Assembly (NCBI RefSeq): GCF_003385895.1
Contig: NZ_QRDQ01000007.1
Location: 1,178,001 to 1,242,000 of the forward strand
DNA from: Flavobacterium cutihirudinis
GTDB taxonomy: Bacteria > Bacteroidota > Bacteroidia > Flavobacteriales > Flavobacteriaceae
DNA: 64,000 bases
Reading direction: 5' to 3'
Part shown: positions 15,241 to 24,384 of the stretch, piece by piece
Position numbering within the stretch: position 1 is the stretch's first letter
How the letters are laid out: the number at the start of each line of letters is the position of its first letter
Program-made: the position numbers and the translations under genes
The notes under the pieces: model-generated
Databases searched by the model: none
Told to the model about the DNA's origin: nothing
Seen by the model: the letters and a program-made list of their open reading frames with translations, nothing else

Positions 15241-15711
15241 ATGAATGCTAACGAAAGTTTAATTACAAAATTCTACACCGCTTTTGCAAATGCTGATGCT
15301 AAAACCATGAGCGAATGCTATCATCCAAAAATACATTTTATCGATCCTGCATTTGGCTTACTAAAAGAAGATCAGGTTTCTGATATGTGGAAAATGTTGA
15401 TTCAAAAAAGCAAAGGCAATATAAAAATCGAATTTTCAGATATAAAAGCCGATGATTTTTCCGGTTCTGCGCGATGGATTGCAACTTATAATTTTTCAAA
15501 AACAAACCGTCAGGTAATCAATAATATAAGAGCTGAGTTTGTTTTTCAGGACGGATTAATTATTAAACATACTGATAGTTTTGATGTTTGGAAATGGTCG
15601 AAGCAAGCCTTTGGTCCTACCGGATATTTGTTAGGTTGGACAGGATTTTTTCATAAAAAAATAAAAGAGCAAGCTTTATTGTCGCTTAAAAAGTTTCGGG
15701 AATCCAAATAA
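15241..15711 (+). CDS. NTF2/SnoaL-like family protein
   Basis: The protein has the cone-shaped NTF2 fold signature: N-terminal helix SLITKFYTAFANADAKTMSE, then CYHPKIHFIDPAFGLLKEDQ, and the beta strands ARWIATYNFSKTNRQVINNI and AEFVFQDGLIIKHTDSFDVW. Members are hydrolases, isomerases or simple ligand binders. No catalytic residues can be assigned. At 156 residues it is normal for the family. No signal peptide is present. The gene lies at the end of the plus-strand run and may or may not share its transcript. Confidence 0.8.
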   Translation: MNANESLITKFYTAFANADAKTMSECYHPKIHFIDPAFGLLKEDQVSDMWKMLIQKSKGNIKIEFSDIKADDFSGSARWIATYNFSKTNRQVINNIRAEFVFQDGLIIKHTDSFDVWKWSKQAFGPTGYLLGWTGFFHKKIKEQALLSLKKFRESK

Positions 15712-15818
15712 AATTCTTAAATTCATAAGGTAATATTTTGATTATCTGTTTGTTGCGAAGATTCTTGTGTTTTATCAATAGTAATTAAGCATCAAGATTG
15801 TTATTAACCTGAATAACT

Positions 15819-17561
15819 ATGAAAGAACTTGTACACAAAAAACTGAATCAATTGCAGGCAACAGCAATCTGCGGTAATGACATTAGTTCTTCCTGTTTGT
15901 ACGTTTCGGCGCTAACAATTTTATATGCTGGTCAATATGCATGGATTTCGTTGCTAATTGTTGCAGTCGTTTTATTTTTATTCCGAAAAATATATGGTGA
16001 AGTTGTCGGTGCAATTCCTTTAAATGGAGGAGCTTACAACGTTTTATTAAATACATCTACAAAACGGTTGGCGTCGCTTGCAGCTACTCTAACCGTTTTG
16101 TCGTATATGGCAACGGCAGTAATTTCGGCTTCAGAAGGAATGCATTATTTGCACGGAATTTTTGAAGGTCTAAACATTACTATTGCAACCGTTGTGATCC
16201 TAATTTTATTTACCTGTTTGGCAATTTTAGGAATTGGCGAATCTGCTTTTGTAGCCGTAATTATTTTCATTACGCACATAACGACATTGACTTTGCTGGT
16301 TTTGGCATCTGTGTGTTTTTTACTTTTTAATGGGCTCGAAACTTTTCATATAAACTGGCAGACTCCACTTGCTACAGGAAGTATTGAAACCGCACTTTTC
16401 CTCGGATTTTCTGCTGCCATGCTCGGAATATCCGGTTTTGAAAGTTCTGCAAATTTTGTTGAAGAACAGCAACAAGGAATTTTTCCTAAAACACTTCGCA
16501 ACATGTGGGCGATTGTCAGTTTCTTCAATCCTGTAATTGCTATTTTATTAATTAGTGTAATTCCGTTAACGGAGGTTGGAGAAAACAAAGAATCGCTTTT
16601 AGCACATTTGGGTGAAACAACCGGCGGTTCATGGTTGGCCTGGCTTATTTCAATAGATGCCGTTTTAGTTTTGTGCGGAGCCGTATTAACTTCGTTCGTA
16701 GGTGTTTCTGGATTATTAAACCGTATGACTTTAGATCGAATTTTACCAAATTATTTCCTAAAGCAAAATAAAAGAGGCTCACATTACAGAATTGTAATAA
16801 GCTTTTTAATTCTTTGTATTTCAGTACTTTTTGCTACTCAGGGACATTTAGAATCGCTTGCGGGAGTTTATACGTTTTCTTTTCTGGCAGTAATGGCTTT
16901 GTTTGGAATTGGAAATTTATTGCTGAAATTCAAGCGTCAAAAACTTCCAAGACCAGAACGTGCCCGCGGTATCGCTGTAGTTGCAGCCGTAATTTTTGTG
17001 GTTGCTGCCTTTATCGGCAATATGGAGCTAAACATCAATGCTTTTTATACTTTTTTGAAATACATGATTCCATCTTTAATTTTTATTGGAATAATGCTGA
17101 ATCGTGTAATTCTGATAAAACTTTTAATAGAAGCACTCGAGTATTTTTACCAGCCACTACGCCGAATGGTAATTTTGAGTAATCGCTATCTTCAAAATTT
17201 AAGTATCAAAATTAATTCTCAGGAATTTGTTTTTTTTACCAAAGGTGATGACATTGCAATTTTAAATAAAGTTCTGCAATATGTTGAAAACAACGAAACT
17301 ACAAAAAAACTAAAAATTGTTCATGTCAAAAAGAATGAAGAAACCAATATTGCACTAAAAAAAGATCTTGAAGTTCTAGATCGTGCGTATGACGATATTG
17401 ATATCGAATATCTTGAAATAAAAGGAGAATTTGGACCGGAAATGATTGATGAGCTTTCTAAAAAATGGAATATCCCAAAAAACTTTATGTTTATAGCTTC
17501 ACCTGGAAATAAATTTTCATATCGGGTTTCAGATCTCGGCGGAGTCCGATTAATTATGTAG
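15819..17561 (+). CDS. APC family amino acid permease-like transporter
   Basis: The first 430 residues hold about 12 hydrophobic segments with the APC-type features of a start in TM1 (CGNDISSSCLYVSALTILYA) and the loop VVGAIPLNGGAYNVLLNTSTKR. Residues about 430-580 are soluble and charged, a C-terminal cytoplasmic domain that might sense a ligand. The substrate is not predictable, although amino acids or polyamines are usual. It is inner-membrane. The ATG at 15819 follows a 107-base gap without a clear promoter, and strong hairpins follow it. Confidence 0.85.
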   Translation: MKELVHKKLNQLQATAICGNDISSSCLYVSALTILYAGQYAWISLLIVAVVLFLFRKIYGEVVGAIPLNGGAYNVLLNTSTKRLASLAATLTVLSYMATAVISASEGMHYLHGIFEGLNITIATVVILILFTCLAILGIGESAFVAVIIFITHITTLTLLVLASVCFLLFNGLETFHINWQTPLATGSIETALFLGFSAAMLGISGFESSANFVEEQQQGIFPKTLRNMWAIVSFFNPVIAILLISVIPLTEVGENKESLLAHLGETTGGSWLAWLISIDAVLVLCGAVLTSFVGVSGLLNRMTLDRILPNYFLKQNKRGSHYRIVISFLILCISVLFATQGHLESLAGVYTFSFLAVMALFGIGNLLLKFKRQKLPRPERARGIAVVAAVIFVVAAFIGNMELNINAFYTFLKYMIPSLIFIGIMLNRVILIKLLIEALEYFYQPLRRMVILSNRYLQNLSIKINSQEFVFFTKGDDIAILNKVLQYVENNETTKKLKIVHVKKNEETNIALKKDLEVLDRAYDDIDIEYLEIKGEFGPEMIDELSKKWNIPKNFMFIASPGNKFSYRVSDLGGVRLIM

Positions 17562-17624
17562 TTTTTTTTAAGAAGCAGAAAAATCAGTTTTCAATTTAAC
17601 AATAATCCCGCTATCCGTTTCAAT

Positions 17625-17651
17625 CTTTTGTGCTGAACCCCAGCACAAAAG
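17625..17651. terminator. Hairpin with 10-bp perfect arms after the permease
   Basis: TTTTGTGCTG (17626-17635) and CAGCACAAAA (17641-17650) enclose a 5-base loop between two convergent genes. Confidence 0.6.
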
Positions 17652-17710
17652 GATTTCCACTTCTATCGGGGCTAAGCAAGAAATATAATTTTTATAAAAA
17701 GTAACAAACG

Positions 17711-17747
17711 ACAAACCCTACAGGTTTTTAAAACCTGTAGGGTTTGT
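17711..17747. terminator. Perfect 18-bp palindrome, bidirectional terminator-like repeat
   Basis: Arms ACAAACCCTACAGGTTTT and AAAACCTGTAGGGTTTGT are perfect with a single central T. It lies between the permease and the aminotransferase (convergent) and shares its core with hairpins at 6330, 41854 and 41930. Confidence 0.75.
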
Positions 17748-17760
17748 TATCTTTAGCGTC

Positions 17761-19248
17761 TTAAGATTTAAACCAGCTCTCTACTAATTCATCTTCAAAC
17801 GAAGTGGCATTTTTATGAACGAACTCGTTAGTGTTTTTATTATAAGAGTAATCCAAAGACCAAGTTTCATGATTTTTAGCTAATTCTTTAATGCTATCGC
17901 ATACATAAGCAATTTCTTCATCAGTCGTCGTTGGGTGAATTGACATTCTGATCCATCCCGGTTTTTTAATCAAATCACCAATTGTAATTTCATTCACTAG
18001 TTTATTTGAAGTTTCCTGATCAACATGCAGTAAAAAATGCCCATAAGTTCCGGCACAACTGCATCCGCCACGAGTTTGAATTCCAAAACGGTCATTCAGT
18101 AATTTTACGCCTAAATTAAAATGAAGATTTTCAATAAAGAATGACACAACGCCTAATCTGTCTTTATGTTGACCGGCTAGAATTTTTATATTCTCAACAG
18201 GTTCCAATTCATTAAAAACATAATCTACAATTTCATGCTCACGCTGCAAAATGTTTTCGATTCCCATTTCTTCTTTTAGCTCAATTGCCAAAGCAGTTTT
18301 TATAACCTGCAAAAATCCTGGAGTTCCTCCGTCTTCACGGTCTTCAATATTATCGATATATTTGTGTTCGCCCCAAGGATTTGTCCAGCTTACCGTTCCT
18401 CCGCCAGGACAATCCGGAATCATATTATTGTATAATTTCTTGTTGAAAATTAAAACACCAGAAGTTCCGGGTCCGCCCAAAAATTTATGAGGTGAAAAGA
18501 AAACGGCATCTAAATAAGCTTCAGAATCTGCCGGATGCATATCGATTTCTACATAAGGTCCGGAACAGGCAAAATCAACAAAACACACACCGTGATATTG
18601 ATGCATTAATTTAGCTGCCTCATGAAAAGGCGTTTTTAAACCCGTAACATTGGAGCATGAAGTAATTGATGCAATTTTTATGGTTCTGTCTTTGTACTTT
18701 TCTAAAAGTTCCTGCAAATGATCAAGACTGAAAAGTCCTTTTTCGCAAGACGGAATAATTTCAACATCGGCAATGGTTTCTAACCAAGAAGTTTGATTAG
18801 AGTGATGCTCCATATGGGAGATAAAAACGATAGGTTTTTTCTCTGCAGGAACAGTTGTGCAGCTTTTAAGGTTTTCAGGAATTTTCAAACCTAGAATACG
18901 CTGAAATTTATTTACAACGCCCGTCATTCCAGTTCCATCGGTAATTAAAACATCATCATGATTAGCATTAGCATGACGCTTAATAATATGTCTGGCATGA
19001 TGGTACGCTTTTGTCATGGCAGTACCTGACACAGTAGTTTCAGTATGTGTATTAGCCACAAAAGGCCCAAATTCATTGAGTAATTTCTCTTCAATTGGAC
19101 GATATAATCTTCCGCTGGCAGTCCAATCAGTATAAATTATTCGTTTTTTGCCAAATGGGGAAGTAAATTCCTGATTAATTCCCACAATATTTTGACGAAA
19201 ATCCTTAAAATAAGTTTCTAAACTGATGGTATTATTTTTGCTGTTCAT
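17761..19248 (-). CDS. Aminotransferase class V-fold PLP enzyme (cysteine desulfurase-like)
   Basis: The fold-type I signature is clear: TDGTGMTGVVNKFQRI near residue 81, the SHMEHHSNQTSW segment near 147, the PLP-binding lysine in FFSPHKFLGGPGTSG near 255, and a conserved CSCAGTYGHFLL near 400 that places a cysteine where SufS/CsdA-type enzymes have their catalytic one. At 495 residues it is longer than SufS or IscS (about 400), with extra residues at both ends, so it may be a divergent branch with another substrate. It is the only gene in its transcript, and its 3' end faces the permease. Confidence 0.85.
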   Translation of the reverse strand: MNSKNNTISLETYFKDFRQNIVGINQEFTSPFGKKRIIYTDWTASGRLYRPIEEKLLNEFGPFVANTHTETTVSGTAMTKAYHHARHIIKRHANANHDDVLITDGTGMTGVVNKFQRILGLKIPENLKSCTTVPAEKKPIVFISHMEHHSNQTSWLETIADVEIIPSCEKGLFSLDHLQELLEKYKDRTIKIASITSCSNVTGLKTPFHEAAKLMHQYHGVCFVDFACSGPYVEIDMHPADSEAYLDAVFFSPHKFLGGPGTSGVLIFNKKLYNNMIPDCPGGGTVSWTNPWGEHKYIDNIEDREDGGTPGFLQVIKTALAIELKEEMGIENILQREHEIVDYVFNELEPVENIKILAGQHKDRLGVVSFFIENLHFNLGVKLLNDRFGIQTRGGCSCAGTYGHFLLHVDQETSNKLVNEITIGDLIKKPGWIRMSIHPTTTDEEIAYVCDSIKELAKNHETWSLDYSYNKNTNEFVHKNATSFEDELVESWFKS

Positions 19249-19327
19249 TAGGTGTGCCTGAGTTTGATTGCAAATATATTGCTTTTTTATACAATTGCGA
19301 ATTTATCAATACTAAACTTCAAATTTT

Positions 19328-19368
19328 AAAGAACCAATCAGTATCTTTAGTTAATCGGTTCTTTTTTT
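19328..19368 (+). terminator. Orphan terminator-like hairpin between divergent genes
   Basis: Arms AAAGAACCAAT and ATCGGTTCTTT pair with one mismatch and are followed by T7 on the plus strand. No gene ends here, so it could close a short unannotated transcript or be an attenuator before msrA. Confidence 0.4.
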
Positions 19369-19430
19369 AATAAATTATCATAATATTCTATCGGATTAAT
19401 AGGCATTAAAATAATAAACAATACTATTCT

Positions 19431-19961
19431 ATGGGAAATTTAGCAACAGCTACTTTTGGTGGCGGATGTTTTTGGTGTATTGAAGCTGTTATTCAGCGTT
19501 TAAACGGAGTAAAATCCTTAAAATCAGGTTATTCGGGAGGTTTTATTAAAAATCCACCCTATCGTGAAGTTTGTACTGGCAGAACCGGACATGCGGAAGT
19601 CATACAAGTCACTTTTGATCCTGACATAATTTCATACCACGATTTGATTTTTATATTTATGACCAGTCACGATCCTACAACACTTAATCGTCAGGGTGCG
19701 GATGCTGGTACACAATATCGTTCTATTATTCTATATCATGATTTAGAACAAAAAACAATTACTCAAAAGGTTTTCGAAGAAGTTCAGCCTTTTTATGATG
19801 ATAAAATCGTAACAGAATTGACCGCTTTCGAGGTTTTTTATGAAGCCGAAGAAGATCATCAAAATTATTATAACAACAATCAGGATGCGCGTTATTGTCA
19901 AATCGTAATTGATCCAAAAGTGCAGAAACTGAAAAAAATGTACGCCGATAGATTAATTTAA
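19431..19961 (+). CDS. msrA: Peptide-methionine (S)-S-oxide reductase
   Basis: The enzyme repairs the S epimer of oxidised methionine using thioredoxin. The catalytic motif GGCFWCIEAV is at residues 11-20, followed by GVKSLKSGYSGG and the conserved REVCTGRTGHAEVIQV. The central HDPTTLNRQGADAGTQYRS is diagnostic. A further cysteine in DARYCQIV near residue 158 may act as resolving cysteine. At 176 residues it is the short bacterial form without a fused MsrB domain. It has no signal peptide, so it is cytoplasmic. The start follows a purine-poor AT-rich leader. Confidence 0.96.
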   Translation: MGNLATATFGGGCFWCIEAVIQRLNGVKSLKSGYSGGFIKNPPYREVCTGRTGHAEVIQVTFDPDIISYHDLIFIFMTSHDPTTLNRQGADAGTQYRSIILYHDLEQKTITQKVFEEVQPFYDDKIVTELTAFEVFYEAEEDHQNYYNNNQDARYCQIVIDPKVQKLKKMYADRLI

Positions 19962-19964
19962 GTT

Positions 19965-20078
19965 TTAGCCACTGATTACATAGATTAAGATTATTTTTAT
20001 AAATATCTTCAATGATTTACCAAGAAGCAAAAAGAATCCTTTTAATCTGTGTATCCCGATAGCTATCGGGAGTGGCAA
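19965..20078. repeat. Interspersed repeat with GCCACTGATT arms and a 16-bp palindrome
   Basis: The left part (TTTAGCCACTGATTACATAG) and the right part (TTTTAATCTGTG...AGTGGCAAA) form loose inverted arms. Within it CCCGATAGCTATCGGG at 20055-20070 is a perfect palindrome. The same family appears at 40659-40786 in the his operon. Confidence 0.55.
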
Positions 20079-20094
20079 AAAAAAAATACCACAA

Positions 20095-21663
20095 ATGAAA
20101 AATTTAAAAATAAATAATCGATTTACAGCTGAATTGCCTGCCGATCCAGATTTAACAAATGAAGTTCGTCAGGTGAAAAACACCTTGTTTTCATATGTAA
20201 ATCCAACAAAACCTTCAAATCCTAAACTAATTCATGCTTCAGAAGAAGTAGCTGAATTAATTGGAATTTCAAAAGAAGAAACCAAATCTGAAGATTTTCT
20301 AAATGTTTTTTCAGGAAAAGAAATTCTTCCTGAAACGCAGCCGTTTGGTATGTGTTATGCTGGACATCAGTTTGGAAACTGGGCCGGACAACTTGGTGAC
20401 GGACGCGCTATAAATTTGACTGAAATTGAACATGATAATCAGTTTTACACGCTTCAATTAAAAGGAGCAGGAAAAACGCCGTATTCAAGAACTGCAGATG
20501 GTTTGGCTGTTTTACGCTCTTCAATTAGAGAATATTTATGCGCTGAAGCCATGTTTCATTTAGGAGTTCCTTCTACTCGATCGCTTTCTTTAATCTTATC
20601 TGGAGATCAGGTTTTGCGTGATGTTTTATATAATGGAAATCCTGCATATGAAAAAGGCGCAATTGTTTGCCGTGTTGCTCCATCTTTTATCAGATTTGGA
20701 AGTTTTGAAATGCTGACTGCCAGAAACGAATTGAGAAATTTAAAACAATTCGTTGAATTCACAATTACGCATTACTTTCCGGAAATTACCGGTGAACCAA
20801 AAGAACAATATTTGCAATTTTTCAAAAAAGTTGCCGATACAACACGAGAAATGATTCTACATTGGCAACGCGTTGGCTTTGTACATGGCGTAATGAATAC
20901 AGACAATATGTCGATTCACGGAATAACGATAGATTACGGACCATATGGCTGGCTTGAAAATTATGATCCAAACTGGACACCAAATACAACTGATAGTCAA
21001 AATAGAAGATATCGTTTCGGGAATCAGCCACAAGTAGCACAATGGAATTTGTATCAATTAGCAAATGCACTTTATCCTCTTATAAACGAAGCTGAGCCGT
21101 TAGAAAAGGTTTTAGAATCGTTTATGAATGATTTTAATTCGGATTATAAAGAAATGTTTTTAAGTAAATTAGGATTGTTTACTTCAACTGAAACTGACAA
21201 CGGATTAATAGCAGATTTAGAGAATAATTTGCAACTGACAGAAACAGATATGACGATCTTTTTCAGAAATTTAAGTACTGTTGAAAAATCAGATTTCGCA
21301 CCAGAAGCAATTGAGAAAATTAAATATTCATTTTACAAACCGGAAGAAGTTTCTGGAGAAATTTTAGAGATTTGGACAAAATGGTTCTCAGAATATTTAG
21401 AAAGATTAAAAGCTGAAAGTTTATCAGATGAAGAACGTTCTCAAAAAATGAACCTGATAAATCCTAAATATGTGCTTCGAAATTATATGGCACAACTTGC
21501 CATCGATGCTGCTGATAAAGAAGATTATTCATTAATTGACGAACTTTATACACTTTTGCAAAAACCATATGACGAGCAACCGGAATATGAAAAATGGTTT
21601 GCAAAACGTCCTGATTGGGCAAGATCAAAAGTTGGCTGTTCAATGCTTTCTTGTAGTTCTTAA
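20095..21663 (+). CDS. selO: SelO/YdiU family protein adenylyltransferase
   Basis: SelO is a pseudokinase-fold enzyme that transfers AMP to hydroxyl side chains of proteins, including redox proteins. The 522-residue length is typical. Visible motifs are QLGDGRAINLTEIEHDNQFYT near residues 98-118, the nucleotide-binding LKGAGKTPYSRT near 120-132, and the active-site pair MNTDNMSIHG with IDYGPYGWLE near 265-285. The C-terminus has CSMLSCSS, the position where metazoan SelO carries selenocysteine. It lies downstream of msrA, 133 bases away across a repeat, so two oxidative-stress functions neighbour each other. The start is the first ATG after the repeat. Confidence 0.94.
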   Translation: MKNLKINNRFTAELPADPDLTNEVRQVKNTLFSYVNPTKPSNPKLIHASEEVAELIGISKEETKSEDFLNVFSGKEILPETQPFGMCYAGHQFGNWAGQLGDGRAINLTEIEHDNQFYTLQLKGAGKTPYSRTADGLAVLRSSIREYLCAEAMFHLGVPSTRSLSLILSGDQVLRDVLYNGNPAYEKGAIVCRVAPSFIRFGSFEMLTARNELRNLKQFVEFTITHYFPEITGEPKEQYLQFFKKVADTTREMILHWQRVGFVHGVMNTDNMSIHGITIDYGPYGWLENYDPNWTPNTTDSQNRRYRFGNQPQVAQWNLYQLANALYPLINEAEPLEKVLESFMNDFNSDYKEMFLSKLGLFTSTETDNGLIADLENNLQLTETDMTIFFRNLSTVEKSDFAPEAIEKIKYSFYKPEEVSGEILEIWTKWFSEYLERLKAESLSDEERSQKMNLINPKYVLRNYMAQLAIDAADKEDYSLIDELYTLLQKPYDEQPEYEKWFAKRPDWARSKVGCSMLSCSS

Positions 21664-21670
21664 AGTTTTT

Positions 21671-21822
21671 TTTTGCCACGAATTACACGAATTTTCACGA
21701 ATTAAATTTTACTATTTGAGTGTTTCAAGTCTTTGGGAAAGAATTTACGCAAAGCATTTCGACTTCGCTCAATGCGACAGCTTTAAAAAAATTAGTGAAA
21801 ATTCGTGTAATTCGTGGCAAAA
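21671..21822. repeat. 152-bp element with perfect 28-bp terminal inverted repeats
   Basis: The left arm at 21671-21698 begins TTTTGCCACGAATTACACG and the right arm at 21795-21822 is its exact complement. The centre has TTTCGACTTCGCTCAATGCG, a fragment of another common repeat. It has the shape of a non-autonomous transposable element between convergent genes and could also terminate transcription. Confidence 0.75.
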
Positions 21823-21824
21823 CT

Positions 21825-22790
21825 TTATTCTGAAGTAATATAATCCACAATCATTTTAGCATGTATTCTTGAATTCTCAATAAACCATTTATGCGTCTGC
21901 ATTCCGCCACAGACAACTCCGGCAAGAAATAATCCTTCTATATTTGTTTCCATTGTTTCAGGATTGTAAACTGGAATTTTTAATTCGTCACTAGAAAGTT
22001 GGATTCCGATAGTTTCAAGAAAATTTAAATCAGGCTTATAACCTGTTAACGCTAAAACAAAGTCATTTTCAATAGTAATTTTTCCCTCCGGAGTTTCAAT
22101 TTCTACTTCATTATCTCTAATTTCAGTGATATTTGATTCAAAATAAGCTTTAATGCTTCCTTCTGCAATCCGGTTTTCGATATCGGGTTTAACCCAATAT
22201 TTCACTCTATTGTTGATTTCGTTTTTACGAATTACCATCGTTACATTCGCTCCTTTTCGCCAACATTCCAGTGCTGCGTCAACAGATGAATTATTAGCGC
22301 CAACTACTAAAACATTACGGAAAGCATATTCGTGCGCTTCTTTATAATAATGACGAACTTTTGGTAGTTCTTCACCTTTTACATTCATTGTAATTGGTAT
22401 ATCGTAAAAACCAGTTGCAATAACTACGTTCTTAGAACTATAATTATTTTTATCCGTTACAATTTCAAAGTGATTTTGATTTTTTTTCTCAATTTTGGTA
22501 ACTTTTTCAAACAAATTAATAGAGAAATTAAAATAGCGATGAATATTTCGATAGTATTCTAAAGCTTCTTGGCGACCGGGTTTTGGCGCCAAACAATTAA
22601 ACGGAATGTCTCCAATTTCTAATCGTTCAGCAGTAGAAAAAAACGTCATATACAGCGGATAATTGAAAATACTATTTACAATCGCACCTTTTTCTATTAT
22701 TAAGTAATTTAAATTTTTCTTTTGAGCCTCAATTGCACAGGCAAGACCAATTGGTCCGCCTCCCACAATAATCAAATCATAATCTGTCAT
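21825..22790 (-). CDS. ypdA: YpdA-like putative bacillithiol disulfide reductase
   Basis: This is an FAD/NAD(P)H flavoprotein of the two-dinucleotide-binding-domain group. Residues 5-20 hold the FAD site (DLIIVGGGPIGLACAIEA). Residues 45-60 (FNYPLYMTFFSTAERLEIG) are a signature of YpdA. NVLVVGANNSSVDAALECW near 168 is the NADPH site. There is no CxxC active site, as expected for YpdA. Its product reduces oxidised bacillithiol in organisms that make it. The 321-residue size is normal. The CYTH gene sits 7 bases upstream on the same strand. Confidence 0.87.
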   Translation of the reverse strand: MTDYDLIIVGGGPIGLACAIEAQKKNLNYLIIEKGAIVNSIFNYPLYMTFFSTAERLEIGDIPFNCLAPKPGRQEALEYYRNIHRYFNFSINLFEKVTKIEKKNQNHFEIVTDKNNYSSKNVVIATGFYDIPITMNVKGEELPKVRHYYKEAHEYAFRNVLVVGANNSSVDAALECWRKGANVTMVIRKNEINNRVKYWVKPDIENRIAEGSIKAYFESNITEIRDNEVEIETPEGKITIENDFVLALTGYKPDLNFLETIGIQLSSDELKIPVYNPETMETNIEGLFLAGVVCGGMQTHKWFIENSRIHAKMIVDYITSE

Positions 22791-22797
22791 AAATCAG

Positions 22798-23271
22798 TTA
22801 TTTTTCCCAGTCTTTATAAGGGTTTTTGCTTAAGTACGCGTTATAGTATCTTTTGTCATTTGTGACTTCTTCTCCAAGCCAGTCCGGTTTTTCAAAAGTC
22901 TCATTTTCAGATTTTAGCTCAATTTCGGCCATAATCAAGCCTTCGTTTTCGCCATAAAACTCATCGACTTCAAAAACATGATCTCCGGATTTAATTTCAA
23001 AGCGAGTTTTCTCAATTTTTCCTTTTTCGCATAATTTCAGCAATTCCTGGGCTTCCTCAAAGGGAATTTCATTTTCCCACTCAAAACGTGTCATTCCTCC
23101 CTGATGTCCAATTCCTTTTATTGTTAAAAAGCCTCTGTCGCCTTTAATTCTCACGCGAACGGTTCTTTCAGGAATGGAGCTTAAATAACCTTGAGCAATT
23201 TTATTTTGAGTAAAAGCCTGTTCTTTAAAATCTTCAGATTTTACAAGAAACTTTCTTTCAATTTCAACCAT
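22798..23271 (-). CDS. CYTH domain-containing protein
   Basis: The N-terminal EIERKFLV motif (residues 3-10) is the ExExK signature of the triphosphate-tunnel fold. Further tunnel residues appear in RVRIKGDRGFLTIKGIG near 40-55, TRFEWENEIPFEEAQ near 62-75, and EVDEFYGENEGLIMAEIELK near 100-120. Members hydrolyse tripolyphosphate or thiamine triphosphate or make cAMP, and bacterial short forms of about 155 residues are mostly inorganic triphosphatases. It has no signal peptide. It is probably co-transcribed with the YpdA-like gene 7 bases downstream. Confidence 0.9.
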   Translation of the reverse strand: MVEIERKFLVKSEDFKEQAFTQNKIAQGYLSSIPERTVRVRIKGDRGFLTIKGIGHQGGMTRFEWENEIPFEEAQELLKLCEKGKIEKTRFEIKSGDHVFEVDEFYGENEGLIMAEIELKSENETFEKPDWLGEEVTNDKRYYNAYLSKNPYKDWEK

Positions 23272-23425
23272 TTTGATACTTCAATTAATTTTAATGCAAG
23301 TTACTCAATTTAATTCAGGTCGGGAAATGATTTTAAAAGCTAGAAGAGTTTAAAATTGTAGTCTCTTAACTTTGTAGTATTATCAATTTAATTGATTATT
23401 AACATGTTAGGTGTTTTTATTTCGT

Positions 23426-23433
23426 TAAATTTG
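23426..23433 (+). promoter_or_regulatory. -7 element for the OmpA-type gene
   Basis: TAAATTTG matches TAnnTTTG and lies 24 bases before the ATG at 23457. It is flanked by two copies of TTAACATGT: TTAACATGTTA at 23399-23409, which contains the perfect palindrome TAACATGTTA, and TTAACATGTGA at 23442-23452. These could form an operator. Confidence 0.4.
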
Positions 23434-23456
23434 ATAGAATCTTAACATGTGAACTT

Positions 23457-24368
23457 ATGTCTAAAAAAGCACTTTATCTCTTAGGCATTGCATTAACCAT
23501 TATTTTAGGTACATTTTTGTATGTAAAATTTTGTTGCAATTGCAGCATGCAAACACCAGCCGCTGATACAGAAAAAGTACCAACAGTTGCAGTCAAGGAC
23601 AATAATTTTGTTCCTTTTGTTCTTAATGGTCCAGGAATTAATTTCCGAACCAATGACAACCTCAAATTCTTAAAAAACAGTGCTGCATTGATTGTACCAG
23701 TAAGTGATTCTGTGACAATTGGAGTTGATAATTTAAAGACATTTTTAATTGCCAATCCTAAGCAAAAAGTGACTATTACAGGTTATGCCACTTCTGATGA
23801 AACCAATACAACTAAATTTGAAAATCTTGGTTTAGCCCGAGCAAATGATGTTAAAAATTATTTTGTTTCCAAAGGTTTATCTGCTGCACAGTTTGATACA
23901 AAAGGTGAAATTATAGCGAGTTGGAAAACCAATTTAGATACACTTTTAGGTCCTGCCGAATATAAATTTGAAGCTATTGATACTACCGCAGTGGCGACTG
24001 ATGAATGGAGTATTTTGAAAGATAAAATAAATACAGATCCTTTAATTCTTCATTTTAACACCAATAAATCCAGCGATAATCTCACCGCAATCGAAAAACA
24101 AAAAGTAGCTGATATTGCCAAATATATGGATCATGTAAAAGATGCTTCGGTTTTAATTGTAGGGCATACAGACGATGTTGGAAACCGTGATGCTAATGTT
24201 ATTTTAGGGCAAAAACGGGCAGAATTTTCTAAAAATTACTTAGCTAAAAACGGGATTGATGCTTCTCGTATCACAACTGAATCTAAAGGCCCGGATGAAC
24301 CTGTGGGAGAAAACACAACTGTCGAGGGAAAAGCGAACAACAGAAGAACTGTAATTACAATCAAATAA
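23457..24368 (+). CDS. OmpA family protein with N-terminal membrane anchor
   Basis: Residues 5-25 form one transmembrane helix (ALYLLGIALTIILGTFLYVK), followed by FCCNCSM. Residues 60-150 resemble a degenerate OmpA-like fold (FLIANPKQKVTITGYATSDE, GLARANDVKNYFVSKGL). Residues 200-303 form a full OmpA domain with VLIVGHTDDVGNRDANVILG and NNRRTVITIK, which bind peptidoglycan. The protein therefore seems anchored in the inner membrane with two OmpA-type modules in the periplasm. It lies 16 bases before the helix-hairpin-helix protein, and the two are probably co-translated partners. Confidence 0.85.
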   Translation: MSKKALYLLGIALTIILGTFLYVKFCCNCSMQTPAADTEKVPTVAVKDNNFVPFVLNGPGINFRTNDNLKFLKNSAALIVPVSDSVTIGVDNLKTFLIANPKQKVTITGYATSDETNTTKFENLGLARANDVKNYFVSKGLSAAQFDTKGEIIASWKTNLDTLLGPAEYKFEAIDTTAVATDEWSILKDKINTDPLILHFNTNKSSDNLTAIEKQKVADIAKYMDHVKDASVLIVGHTDDVGNRDANVILGQKRAEFSKNYLAKNGIDASRITTESKGPDEPVGENTTVEGKANNRRTVITIK

Positions 24369-24384
24369 TTTAAAATATATAATC

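Noticed and set aside
21536..21838. 100-codon ORF crossing the end of selO and the following repeat
   Set aside because: It is coded by the last part of selO in another frame and by the 152-bp element.
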